Source of the DNA: Haliscomenobacter hydrossis DSM 1100
Lineage (GTDB): Bacteria; Bacteroidota; Bacteroidia; Chitinophagales; Saprospiraceae
DNA: 64,000 bases
Assembly: GCF_000212735.1 (NCBI RefSeq)
Contig: NC_015510.1
Coordinates: forward strand, 3,684,315 to 3,748,314
Direction of reading: 5' to 3'
Below, piece after piece: positions 1 to 7,415 of this stretch. The stretch's first letter is position 1. Each line of letters opens with the position of its first letter. The notes beneath the pieces were generated by a model that was given only the letters and a program-made list of their open reading frames with translations, searched no databases and was not told the DNA's origin. Both the position numbers and the translations under genes were made by a program.

Positions 1-1101
1 TTATTGACAGGAGTGACAGGGCAAGATGGTGCCTATTTGTCAGAACTTCTCCTGGAAAAGGGTTATGAAGTACACGGCATCAAGCGCCGCTCTTCCTTGT
101 TCAATACCGCTCGAATCGACCATTTGTACCAGGATCCGCACGATGAAGACCAACGCTTCATCTTACACTATGGCGATTTGACCGACAGCTCTAGCATCAT
201 CCGGGTGTTGCAGGAAGTGCAGCCGGATGAGATTTACAACCTCGGTGCACAGTCGCACGTCCAGGTCAGCTTTGAAGCACCGGAATACACCGCCAACTCG
301 GATGCGGTAGGCGCTTTGCGCATTTTGGAAGCCATTCGATTGTTGGGACTCAAAGATAAAACGCGTTTTTATCAGGCTTCTACCTCGGAGCTTTACGGCA
401 AGGTGCAAGCCATTCCCCAAACGGAAACCACCCCTTTTTATCCGCGTTCACCTTATGCCGTAGCCAAGTTATACGGGTACTGGATTACGGTGAATTACCG
501 CGAGTCGTATGGCATGTATGCCTGCAATGGCATCTTGTTCAACCACGAATCGCCGTTGCGGGGAGAAACCTTCGTGACCCGCAAAATCACCCGTGCCGTG
601 GCCAAAATTGGGCTGGGTTTACAAGAAAAATTATGGCTGGGCAACCTGGATGCCCAACGCGACTGGGGGCATGCCAAAGACTATTGTGAGGCCATGTGGC
701 TCATGTTGCAGCAGCCCAGTCCCGAGGATTATGTGGTGGCCACCGGGGTTACCACCCCTGTGCGGGAATTTGTGCGCCTGGCATTTGCCGAAATTGGCAT
801 CAGTTTGGCCTTTCAGGGCGAGGGTATTGCCGAAACCGGGGTGGTGGTAGCGTGTAATCATCCGGCATATCAGGTGCCTATCGGGAAGACCGTGATTGCC
901 GTAGATCCCCGTTATTTTCGGCCTGCCGAAGTAGATTTGCTGGTGGGTGATCCGCGTAAAGCCAAAGAAAAACTGGGCTGGGTACCAACCTACGACCTGC
1001 CGGCGCTGGTGCAGGAAATGGTGCAGGCGGATGTACATTTGTTTCAACGCGATGCGGTACTGCTGCGTAGTGGATTTGAGGTTAAACGCGAATTTGAATA
1101 A
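1..1101 (+). CDS. gmd: GDP-mannose 4,6-dehydratase (5'-truncated by window edge)
   Basis: Converts GDP-D-mannose to GDP-4-dehydro-6-deoxy-D-mannose, the first step to GDP-L-fucose, in the cytoplasm. The frame is open from base 1 and already inside the N-terminal dinucleotide-binding loop (TGVTGQDG), so only a few N-terminal residues are missing. The short-chain dehydrogenase/reductase catalytic set is visible: STS around residue 127 (counted from base 4) and Tyr151/Lys155 in YAVAK. The C-terminal [18 protein letters not shown] block is typical of Gmd. The next gene, 5 bp downstream, is the second enzyme of the pathway, so the two form an operon. The TTG at base 4 is not the true start. Confidence 0.96.
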   Translation, partial: LLTGVTGQDGAYLSELLLEKGYEVHGIKRRSSLFNTARIDHLYQDPHDEDQRFILHYGDLTDSSSIIRVLQEVQPDEIYNLGAQSHVQVSFEAPEYTANSDAVGALRILEAIRLLGLKDKTRFYQASTSELYGKVQAIPQTETTPFYPRSPYAVAKLYGYWITVNYRESYGMYACNGILFNHESPLRGETFVTRKITRAVAKIGLGLQEKLWLGNLDAQRDWGHAKDYCEAMWLMLQQPSPEDYVVATGVTTPVREFVRLAFAEIGISLAFQGEGIAETGVVVACNHPAYQVPIGKTVIAVDPRYFRPAEVDLLVGDPRKAKEKLGWVPTYDLPALVQEMVQADVHLFQRDAVLLRSGFEVKREFE

Positions 1102-1106
1102 GGACA

Positions 1107-2039
1107 ATGGAAACCAACGCCAAAATATTTATAGCTGGCCATCGGGGAATGGTAGGCTCGGCCATCCAGCGCAAATTGAGCGCGGAGGGATTTCAGCACC
1201 TGCTTTTGCGCAATTCGCGCGAGCTGGATCTGCGCAATCAGGCGGAAGTCGAGCAGTTCTTCCGGCTTGAGCAACCCGAGTACGTGTTTTTGGCTGCGGC
1301 CAAAGTAGGGGGCATCATGGCCAACAATACCTATCGCGCCGATTTTTTGTACGAAAACCTGATGATCCAGAACAATGTCATCCATTGTGCCTGGAAATAT
1401 GGGGTGAAAAAGTTGTTGTTCCTCGGTTCCTCTTGCATTTACCCCAAAATGGCCCCTCAACCCCTGCGGGAAGAATACCTGTTGACAGGGTTGCTGGAAC
1501 CCACTAACGAACCTTATGCCATTGCCAAGATCGCGGGCATTAAGCTGTGTGATGCCTACCGCGCACAATATGGTTGCAATTTTATCTCGGTGATGCCCAC
1601 TAATTTGTACGGCCCCAACGACAATTACGACCTCGAAAAATCACATGTTTTGCCAGCCTTATTGCGCAAGTTTCACGAGGCCAAACGCCATGCAGCTCCC
1701 AACGTTACGCTATGGGGTTCCGGAACGCCAAAGCGTGAGTTTTTACACGTAGATGACCTGGCTGATGCGTGTTTGTTTTTAATGTACCATTACCATGAAC
1801 CCGGCCTGATTAATATTGGCGTCGGCACCGATTTGAGCATCAAAGACCTGGCACTGCTGATCCGCGATATTGTTGGTTACCAGGGGGACATCATCCACGA
1901 TTTGTCCAAACCCGATGGTACACCACGCAAACTCATGGACGTAAGCAAAATACAGGCAGCGGGCTGGAAAGCCAAAATCGGACTGGAAGAAGGGATCAGG
2001 GCGGTGTATGCAGCTTTGGGAGGAGAGGAGTGGTATTAA
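1107..2039 (+). CDS. fcl: GDP-L-fucose synthase
   Basis: NADPH-dependent 3,5-epimerase/4-reductase that turns the Gmd product into GDP-L-fucose for surface glycans. The 310-aa length is normal for the family. Visible elements are the Rossmann motif GHRGMVG (residues 11-17), SSC near 108-110 and the catalytic Tyr137-x3-Lys141 in EPYAIAK. It starts with ATG 5 bp after gmd and is surely cotranscribed with it. The stop codon abuts the left arm of a palindromic repeat whose loop now carries an insertion sequence, so the natural 3' end of this operon may be altered. Confidence 0.96.
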   Translation: METNAKIFIAGHRGMVGSAIQRKLSAEGFQHLLLRNSRELDLRNQAEVEQFFRLEQPEYVFLAAAKVGGIMANNTYRADFLYENLMIQNNVIHCAWKYGVKKLLFLGSSCIYPKMAPQPLREEYLLTGLLEPTNEPYAIAKIAGIKLCDAYRAQYGCNFISVMPTNLYGPNDNYDLEKSHVLPALLRKFHEAKRHAAPNVTLWGSGTPKREFLHVDDLADACLFLMYHYHEPGLINIGVGTDLSIKDLALLIRDIVGYQGDIIHDLSKPDGTPRKLMDVSKIQAAGWKAKIGLEEGIRAVYAALGGEEWY

Positions 2040-2041
2040 TA

Positions 2042-2074
2042 TGAGTGATGAGTGATAAGTGATGAGTGATGAGT
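2042..2074 (+). repeat. Left arm of GAGTGAT-type hairpin split by the IS3-family element
   Basis: 33 bases made of stuttering 7-base units (gagtgat). They match the reverse complement of 3699-3731 at 31 of 33 positions. The arm starts 2 bp after the fcl stop codon. Without the insertion the two arms would enclose a loop of about 24 bases, so this was probably a hairpin after fcl, perhaps its terminator. Confidence 0.8.
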
Positions 2075-2094
2075 TATTTTGTTTCGATTGTCTC

Positions 2095-2174
2095 GTCCTA
2101 AAATTACTTTACACGTAAAAGGCTTGTCCTAAAATAGGTTTACATTCACAAATACGTCCTAAAATAGCATTACA
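2095..2174 (+). repeat. Three subterminal direct repeats inside the left end of the IS
   Basis: GTCCTAAAATnnnnTTACA (with a variable core) occurs at 2095-2113, 2126-2144 and 2156-2174, spaced 31 and 30 bp apart, about three helical turns. The outermost copy is part of the terminal inverted repeat. The right end carries only the terminal copy. They are probably transposase binding sites or a remnant of IS-end evolution. Confidence 0.75.
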
Positions 2175-2321
2175 CGTTAAAGTCACCGTACAAATGTAGT
2201 TGGTTAAGTTCAGGGCACCAATCGGTTTTCCACATTTCAATACCCAGCAGCAAAAAAAAACCATTTAATTTTTTTTGTTGCTAAGGGTGTTGGAATTGTG
2301 GGAAAGCAACTTTTGCACCAT

Positions 2322-3257
2322 TTAGCTACTCGGCTCACTCCCCAATTCTTCGGCCATTACCGAGGCTTTTTTGTAGTAAGTCTTCCATCTGCGCTTGAGC
2401 GCTCCTGTACCTTGATGGGCCTCATTGGGAGTCATCATATCACAAGAGCTATGAGGCCGAACATTATTGTAGGAGTACACCATTTTGGCGATTGCTTCTT
2501 GGGCCTCGATCAGAGATTCAAACCGTTGATCCATATTGTAGGTGTTCTTGAAAATACCGTTGACCCTTTCGGCCAGCGCATTTTCCAAGGGGTCACCATT
2601 TTGGGTCATACTGATCTGAATGTTGGGTTGATTCAGGAGCCCTTGGACATAGCCTTTGGAACAATACTGAACCCCTCGATCCGAGTGATGAATCAAAGTC
2701 TGCTCCCGCTTAGTTCGAGCGGCTAAAGCCATGTCCAAGGCTTGGACACACATGTCTGTTTTCATGTTGTCATCAACCCTAAAACCCATCATTTTGTGCG
2801 AGTAGGCGTCGGTGATAAAGATGACATAATTCCACTCCTCTTGTACCCGAATATAGGTTAAATCACTGACCCACAACTGCTCTGGTCTATTGATTTCCAG
2901 TTCTTTAATCAAGTTAGGGTATTTGTAAAAATGATGCCGACTATTGGTCGTTTGAGTGTATTTGCGCTTGGGATAAATCAACATTTCGGCTTGCCGAAGG
3001 ATTTCAATAAGTCGATCTCGTCCGCATTTAATCCCTTGTTTTTCCCATTGCTGTTGCAGCATAAAGTGCAAGGCACGTGACCCAATTCGAGGGATGTCCT
3101 GCCGAATATGGCGCACCAAATCAATAATAATAGCCTGCTCCAGAGCGTCTTCTTGTTCCCGATTTCCCCATTCATAGTAGGCTTGGCGACTATGGCCAAA
3201 CAATGAACACAAGTCTTTTAAACTCGCCCGATTTTTCAATTCGCGTAGTTCTTTCAC
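2322..3257 (-). CDS. IS3-family transposase OrfB (DDE integrase domain)
   Basis: Catalytic half of the transposase. An HTH_21-type helical region (residues about 40-100) is followed by an rve integrase core. The DDE triad can be placed at Asp in WVSDLTY, Asp in HHSDRGVQY and Glu in ENALAERVNG, with the usual spacing of about 35 residues between the last two. In its own frame it begins with GTG at 3257, inside the orfA stop (gtga overlap). Family practice is that the active enzyme is an OrfAB fusion made by -1 frameshifting. Full length, no internal stop. Confidence 0.93.
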   Translation of the reverse strand: MKELRELKNRASLKDLCSLFGHSRQAYYEWGNREQEDALEQAIIIDLVRHIRQDIPRIGSRALHFMLQQQWEKQGIKCGRDRLIEILRQAEMLIYPKRKYTQTTNSRHHFYKYPNLIKELEINRPEQLWVSDLTYIRVQEEWNYVIFITDAYSHKMMGFRVDDNMKTDMCVQALDMALAARTKREQTLIHHSDRGVQYCSKGYVQGLLNQPNIQISMTQNGDPLENALAERVNGIFKNTYNMDQRFESLIEAQEAIAKMVYSYNNVRPHSSCDMMTPNEAHQGTGALKRRWKTYYKKASVMAEELGSEPSS

Positions 3258-3637
3258 TGTTTGGCCCCATACTTTTTTCGAACATCAATCCCCAAGTCAC
3301 GCTTCGCTATATCTAGCATCGTTTCCAAGGCTTCCCCTTTGAGTTCGGACATATACAAGGCTCGCTCCAACTCTTTGATTCGTGCTAGTGCTTCATCCAG
3401 ATTGCCAGCTGTGGATTCTACTTTCCCTTCGCTTGAGGACTCCGCATCTTGACCATTCTTGTTCTCTTTTTCTAGTTGCATCCGATACCACTTAACGAAT
3501 TCTTTCGCCACCGTTTTGTCTTTCAGCCCATACTCTTCAGCAGCCACTGCATAACTGAATTCTTCTCGAAGGTAACGACGACCTACTTCTCTTTTTAGGC
3601 TGTCGCTGTACTTTTTTTGGCTTTTTACTTTTTTCAC
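3254..3637 (-). CDS. IS3-family transposase OrfA (HTH/leucine-zipper)
   Basis: 127-aa DNA-binding subunit. The N-terminal basic helix-turn-helix region (KKYSDSLKREVGRRYL, then EEYGLKDKTVAKEFVKWY) is typical of HTH_8/IS3 OrfA. The segment from about residue 75 to 105 has heptad-like leucines as in the family's oligomerisation zipper. The start is GTG at 3637, preceded by a purine-rich AAGGGGAC. It overlaps orfB by 4 bp and carries a slippery A-AAA-AAG eight codons before its stop. Confidence 0.9.
   Translation of the reverse strand: MKKVKSQKKYSDSLKREVGRRYLREEFSYAVAAEEYGLKDKTVAKEFVKWYRMQLEKENKNGQDAESSSEGKVESTAGNLDEALARIKELERALYMSELKGEALETMLDIAKRDLGIDVRKKYGAKQ
3272..3278 (-). promoter_or_regulatory. 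Programmed -1 frameshift heptamer A-AAA-AAG
   Basis: On the minus strand the orfA frame reads cga-aaa-aag, a canonical -1 slippery heptamer. After slippage the orfB frame is open (gta-tgg-ggc-caa-aca-gtg) straight into OrfB, giving an OrfAB fusion. This is the known expression mode of IS3-family elements; here the site and the open downstream frame are seen directly. Confidence 0.85.
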
Positions 3638-3698
3638 AATTTGTCCCCTTTTGTCCCTTACTTTTGTAAAGCTATTTCAGGACGAGACAGATAGAGGA

Positions 3699-3731
3699 AC
3701 TCATCACTCATAACTTATAACTCATCACTCA
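3699..3731 (+). repeat. Right arm of GAGTGAT-type hairpin split by the IS3-family element
   Basis: 33 bases complementary to 2042-2074 with two mismatches. The arm ends just before a -7 promoter box at 3740. The arm pair brackets the whole insertion sequence. Confidence 0.8.
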
Positions 3732-3739
3732 AATTTGCC

Positions 3740-3747
3740 TATCTTTG
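3740..3747 (+). promoter_or_regulatory. Candidate Bacteroidota -7 box (TATCTTTG)
   Basis: TATCTTTG is an exact match to TAnnTTTG, 36 bp before the GTG start at 3784. No clear TTG lies at the -33 position, because that stretch is the hairpin arm. Confidence 0.5.
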
Positions 3748-3783
3748 CCAAATTACTCGTAGATTGAACCAAAATTTTTAACA

Positions 3784-4365
3784 GTGGCGAGCTTACAATT
3801 AAAAGTCCAGTTGGAGGGAATCAATCCGCTCATCTGGCGTACTTTTCAGATAGATCAAACCGAGACTTTTTTTGATCTGCACGAGATTCTTCAAATCGTC
3901 ATGGGTTGGGAAAATGCCCATTTATTTGAATTTCAAATCAAAGAGCGCAAAATCGGTTTGTTGCCTGATGAAGAAGAAATGTGGGATACGGATGCCAATT
4001 TGGAAGATAGTGAATCGATTATGCTGATCGATTTGAATTTGCAAGTGGGCGATACCCTACGGTACATTTACGATTTTGGTGACCATTGGGGGCATTTGTT
4101 GACGGTGGAAAAAATCACGACGGAAGAAACAGATTGCCCCATTTGCCTGGGTGGTGCCCGCAATTGCCCACCCGAAGATTGTGGTGGCGCACCTGGATAT
4201 GCAGATTTTCTGGATGCCCTTAAAAACCCCAACCACCCCCAACACGAAGAAATTATCGACTGGATTGAGGAGTTTGACCCTGAAGATTTTGACATGGGGG
4301 AAACCAATGAAATCTTGCAGGAATTCAACGATTGGCGGCAAGATCTCTTCCTGGAGGAAGAATAG
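3784..4365 (+). CDS. Plasmid pRiA4b ORF-3-like family protein
   Basis: 193 aa. The opening pattern (LKVQLEGINPLIWRTFQI, then FFDLHEILQIVMGWENAHLFEF) and the later YIYDFGDHWGHLLTVEK, CLGGARNCPPEDCGG and FDPEDFD are hallmarks of the pRiA4b ORF-3-like domain. The molecular role of that family is unknown; it recurs near mobile DNA, in line with the IS next door. The C-terminal half is strongly acidic. The start is GTG at 3784, the only plausible start before the conserved N-terminus. A terminator-like hairpin follows. Confidence 0.88.
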   Translation: MASLQLKVQLEGINPLIWRTFQIDQTETFFDLHEILQIVMGWENAHLFEFQIKERKIGLLPDEEEMWDTDANLEDSESIMLIDLNLQVGDTLRYIYDFGDHWGHLLTVEKITTEETDCPICLGGARNCPPEDCGGAPGYADFLDALKNPNHPQHEEIIDWIEEFDPEDFDMGETNEILQEFNDWRQDLFLEEE

Positions 4366-4395
4366 AATAAGCTTATACTTTTGTTCACATATGAT

Positions 4396-4436
4396 GCCGG
4401 TGGAGATTGCTATTTCATCGGCTTTTTTATTTTTTC
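4396..4436 (+). terminator. Rho-independent terminator after the pRiA4b-like gene
   Basis: A GC-rich stem with G-U pairs (GCCGGTGGA near 4396, TTTCATCGGC ending 4422) is followed by a T-rich tract. Confidence 0.7.
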
Positions 4437-4457
4437 CAAAAAAAATGCGGTCAGGAC

Positions 4458-4488
4458 TTGCGCAAACTAAAATGTGGGCATATATTTG
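4458..4488 (+). promoter_or_regulatory. Promoter of tRNA-Val (TTG-N20-TATATTTG)
   Basis: TTG at 4458-4460 and TATATTTG at 4481-4488 are separated by exactly 20 bp, a perfect match to the Bacteroidota housekeeping promoter (TTG / TAnnTTTG). Transcription would begin about 35 bp upstream of the tRNA. Confidence 0.8.
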
Positions 4489-4529
4489 CGCACGCTTTTG
4501 AGCAAATGTGTTCAGGGCAAATAAAAAGA

Positions 4530-4604
4530 GGGTGATTAGCTCAGCTGGTTTAGAGCATCTGCCTTACAAGCAGAGGGTCGGCGGTTCGAATCCGTCATTA
4601 CCCA
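4530..4604 (+). tRNA. tRNA-Val (anticodon TAC)
   Basis: Complete cloverleaf. The acceptor stem GGGTGAT pairs with ATTACCC. The D-arm begins GCTCAGCTGG, the anticodon stem TCTGC/GCAGA encloses the loop CTTACAA (anticodon TAC), and the T-arm has GGTTCGAATCC. The discriminator is A at 4604. CCA is not encoded, so it must be added by nucleotidyltransferase. Confidence 0.97.
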
Positions 4605-4607
4605 CCC

Positions 4608-4638
4608 AAGCCTTTCGGTTCTCCGGAAGGCTTTTTTT
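4608..4638 (+). terminator. Rho-independent terminator of tRNA-Val
   Basis: AAGCCTTTCGG / CCGGAAGGCTT stem with a short loop, then seven T. It sits directly after the tRNA. Confidence 0.9.
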
Positions 4639-4767
4639 ATGTATATACCTTTACTAAACTATATTTTTATCATATTTGTAACATATTTATACTTCTTATC
4701 ATTTTTTCTTTTCCTAAAAAAACATGACCTTTCCTATGTTTTTTCGTCACAAGAAAAAAAAATTGGG

Positions 4768-5085
4768 ATGGAGCTAGGAGAAATCTACATTTTGACTGAA
4801 GAAAGAACTGCTGTACTAGATGTGAAAAGTGACAAACCACAAAGAGTGAGCTTAATCGTGCAAGATAAACTGGGAACACCCTGTTTTGAGCAACAAATCA
4901 ATTTGGAAAAAGGCAGTCAAACCTTACAATTTCCGGTTGAGGGCCTAAAGCCTGGCAGTTATTTTGTGTGGTTGCATTATGGTAACCTTACTAAAATGGT
5001 ATCCTTTAAAGTGAACACGTCTAAACCCCTTAAACCTGAGCCTAAGAAAAACTTCTTGCTCAATGTCAAATTTTTTTCGTGGTAA
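4768..5085 (+). CDS. Hypothetical small beta-rich protein
   Basis: About 105 aa from the ATG at 4768. I recognise no family. Alternating hydrophobic/polar strands end in the pattern LKPGSYFVWLHYGN...VSFKV, which resembles the last strands of type IX C-terminal-domain-like or immunoglobulin-like sandwiches (compare 'LPAGMYFVRL' in the secreted protein ending at 14140). The frame is open back to an ATG at 4639, which would add a hydrophobic N-terminal anchor. That ATG, however, touches the tRNA terminator T-tract and the added DNA is promoter-like AT-rich sequence, so I prefer 4768. The C-terminus is lysine-rich. Confidence 0.55.
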   Translation: MELGEIYILTEERTAVLDVKSDKPQRVSLIVQDKLGTPCFEQQINLEKGSQTLQFPVEGLKPGSYFVWLHYGNLTKMVSFKVNTSKPLKPEPKKNFLLNVKFFSW

Positions 5086-5090
5086 TTTTT

Positions 5091-6116
5091 TTACCCTCCC
5101 TCGTTTTGTATACAATGTTCAAGGATCCTATTTGCGGGATCAAACCCTTCAAGTTCCCTCAATCCTAAATGTACAATAGCGATTTCAATCAAACGATCGA
5201 GCCCGGATTCGTTAGGGGCGAAGTAATGCCCGGCCTCCAGGAATACCCGGAGCGGGGCCAGTCCAATCAACTCTGATCCGGTAACTTCCACGCCCAAGTG
5301 TTGGGCTTCCTGCTGGCAAGCTACGAATGCCTCGTGGACTGGCGTAAGGTCTAGGTCGGTAATGTTCATCGATACTTGGGCTTTGCCATAGCTGGGCATG
5401 TACCAGCCAATGGCTTTTAAGCCGGGGCAACGCCCTGGTATCCGCTGGATGTTTCCCCGTTCGTCTTTAACCTTATGGCCACTGGCGCGTATTTTTTCAG
5501 CGATGCGCCTGGCCAGACTAACGTCGGTGGTATTCAAATTGACATTGTAGGCAATGAGGAACTTACGGGCACCAATGACCGTGGCCCCGGCAGGAAAAGC
5601 ACCCTGGTCCGGGCCGTAGTCAGGTGTCCATTCCGGCTGACGGATTTTTTGGGCCAAACCTTCGTATTCTCCCTGGCGGATCGTGGCCAAGTTGCGCCGT
5701 TGGGGGTCTTGGGCGGCATACTCGTACAAGTACACCGGAATATTCAGTTCAGTACCGACCCTTTGTCCTAACGTACGGGCCAGCACTACGGCCTCGTCGA
5801 TGGACATTCCGGCGATGGGCACCAGGGGGCAGACATCGGTAGCCCCCATGCGGGGATGGGCACCCAGTTGTTGGCGCATATCGATCAGTTGACTGGCGGT
5901 TTTGATGCTTTGAAACGCGGCTTCTACCACGGCCAAAGGCGCACCCACGAAGGTCATGACCGTTCGGTTGGCGTCGTAACCGGGATCTACGTGCAACAAT
6001 TTGACGCCGACAATTTGGCGAATTGCCGCCGCAATGGACTCGATGACGACCGGATTGCGTCCCTCACTAAAATTTGGTACGCACTCCAACAAGACTTGGT
6101 TATCGGTGGTGTTCAT
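5091..6116 (-). CDS. ftcD: Glutamate formimidoyltransferase
   Basis: Transfers the formimino group of N-formimino-L-glutamate to tetrahydrofolate, the last step of one histidine degradation route, in the cytoplasm. The family signature is clear: ECVPNFSEGR at the N-terminus, LHVDPGYDANRTVMTFVG, LGAHPRMGATDVCPLVP and NVNLNTTD. At about 341 aa it carries the formiminotransferase N and C subdomains only, without the cyclodeaminase domain of the bifunctional animal enzyme. The ATG at 6116 begins MNTTDNQ; an upstream TTG at 6152 is less likely. It is divergent from deoC across about 150 bp. Confidence 0.93.
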   Translation of the reverse strand: MNTTDNQVLLECVPNFSEGRNPVVIESIAAAIRQIVGVKLLHVDPGYDANRTVMTFVGAPLAVVEAAFQSIKTASQLIDMRQQLGAHPRMGATDVCPLVPIAGMSIDEAVVLARTLGQRVGTELNIPVYLYEYAAQDPQRRNLATIRQGEYEGLAQKIRQPEWTPDYGPDQGAFPAGATVIGARKFLIAYNVNLNTTDVSLARRIAEKIRASGHKVKDERGNIQRIPGRCPGLKAIGWYMPSYGKAQVSMNITDLDLTPVHEAFVACQQEAQHLGVEVTGSELIGLAPLRVFLEAGHYFAPNESGLDRLIEIAIVHLGLRELEGFDPANRILEHCIQNEGG

Positions 6117-6265
6117 AAAAAAGAGACTTTCAGTAGATTTTGCGTTCCACAAATTAAATGTTAATTATCTATTTCGCTAGGTTAATTTACCCTATCTTTC
6201 GGGCAACTTAATATTGCATGTTGCATTGATTTTAACAAATTAAGTTACAAATTATACATCCTGAA

Positions 6266-6943
6266 ATGAACGTTGCTGAATACATTGACCATACGCTACT
6301 TAAGCCCGATTCCACTTTGGAAAACATCCGCCAACTTTGTGGCGAGGCGCAGGAATACGGTTTTGCTGCGGTGTGTATTCCACCTTACTATGTACACGAT
6401 GCCTTTCGCTGGTTGGAATCCGCCCCGAAAAAAGTACAAGTAGCTACCGTAGTGGGGTTCCCTTTGGGGTATTCCAGTACTGCCGCAAAAGTGGAAGAAA
6501 TCAAAAGAGCCATCGAAGATGGAGCAGATGAAATTGACGCCGTAATCAACCTCTGTGCCGTGAAAAGCCAGTTGTGGTCGCATGTACGCAGCGACCTCGA
6601 TAGCCTGGTCACCGCTACACGTATGAAGGGCAAAAAAATCAAAATCATTTTAGAAACTGCTTTGCTCACACCAGATGAATTGGAAAAGGCTTGTGTAATC
6701 CTGTCCGATTTGGAGCCAGATTTTGCCAAAACTTCTACTGGTTTCAATGGTGGAGGAGCTACTTTGGAGGCCGTACAGCGGATGGGGACTTTACTCCAAC
6801 ACAAAATAGCCATCAAGGCCTCGGGAGGCATCCGCAATTTTGCCGATGCCAAGGCCATGATCGAGGCGGGTGCCAGTCGCATTGGCACCTCATCTGGCGT
6901 AGCCATCGTCAAGGGAGAAAGTGGGGATAGTGCCGCGTATTAA
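6266..6943 (+). CDS. deoC: Deoxyribose-phosphate aldolase
   Basis: Cleaves 2-deoxyribose 5-phosphate to glyceraldehyde 3-phosphate and acetaldehyde. A 225-aa TIM barrel of normal length. Visible landmarks are DHTLLKPD, VVGFPLGYSS, the DGADEIDAVIN block, KIILETALLT, the Schiff-base lysine in DFAKTSTGF and KASGGIRN near the C-terminus. A SPOR-domain gene follows after about 40 bp on the same strand; functional linkage is not evident. Confidence 0.96.
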   Translation: MNVAEYIDHTLLKPDSTLENIRQLCGEAQEYGFAAVCIPPYYVHDAFRWLESAPKKVQVATVVGFPLGYSSTAAKVEEIKRAIEDGADEIDAVINLCAVKSQLWSHVRSDLDSLVTATRMKGKKIKIILETALLTPDELEKACVILSDLEPDFAKTSTGFNGGGATLEAVQRMGTLLQHKIAIKASGGIRNFADAKAMIEAGASRIGTSSGVAIVKGESGDSAAY

Positions 6944-6986
6944 GCATCATGTTTCAGCAATTTTTCGTATTTTCGCAAAAAAAAAC

Positions 6987-7394
6987 ATGCAGCGCGCCTT
7001 TGGGGTTTTGTTCCTCGTCTTTTGGGCTTGCTGCGCTGTTCGGGCGCAGGGGCTTCAGCACATTCAAATCAAGGAAGATCCAGCAATCAGCACTTTGCTG
7101 AGTCAATACACCGAAAACAACAAACAAAAGCCCTACATCCGTGGGTGGCGCCTGCAAATATTGGCGACTACCGACCGACCCAAGCTGGATGAAGTCCTGA
7201 GCAATTTCAAAGCACAATATCCGTTTGTTCCGATAACCTGGCTACACGAGCGTCCGTATTACCTGTTGCGGGTGGGCGCTTATCATACCAAACTGGAAGC
7301 CATGCGTTTGCAGGAACTTGTACGCGGTGCCTATCCAGGGTCGTATATGGTGCAGGACAATCAAATTAGTCCGAGTGATTTCATTGGTTATTAG
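6987..7394 (+). CDS. Exported SPOR-domain protein
   Basis: About 135 aa. Signal peptide MQRAFGVLFLVFWACCAVRA with predicted cleavage before Gln. The rest is a single SPOR (sporulation-related repeat) domain: an RGWRLQILAT strand, helix KLDEVLSNFKAQYP, then YYLLRVGAYHTKLEAMRLQELV. SPOR domains bind peptidoglycan stripped of stem peptides, mostly at division or elongation sites. The neighbour 20 bp downstream is rodA, in keeping with a cell-wall role. The ATG at 6987 is chosen because it starts the signal peptide; upstream codons overlap deoC. Confidence 0.88.
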   Translation: MQRAFGVLFLVFWACCAVRAQGLQHIQIKEDPAISTLLSQYTENNKQKPYIRGWRLQILATTDRPKLDEVLSNFKAQYPFVPITWLHERPYYLLRVGAYHTKLEAMRLQELVRGAYPGSYMVQDNQISPSDFIGY

Positions 7395-7415
7395 ACCCAG
7401 GTTGAACTCAACATT

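Larger units (their letters stand above)
2089..3689 (-). mobile_element. IS3-family insertion sequence, 1601 bp, apparently complete
   Basis: The ends are imperfect inverted repeats that begin TGTCTCGTCCT and continue as AAAT..CTTTACA on both sides. The direct repeat GAT flanks the element (2086-2088 and 3690-3692), which fits the 3-bp target duplication common in the IS3 family. Inside are orfA and orfB on the minus strand, overlapping by 4 bp with a slippery A6G before the orfA stop. Nothing is visibly broken, so it may still be active. It is inserted in the loop of an intergenic hairpin. Confidence 0.9.

Noticed and set aside
4639-4767. N-terminal membrane anchor for the small protein at 4768
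   Set aside because: The upstream ATG overlaps the T-tract of the tRNA terminator and the stretch looks like AT-rich promoter DNA; kept only as an alternative start.
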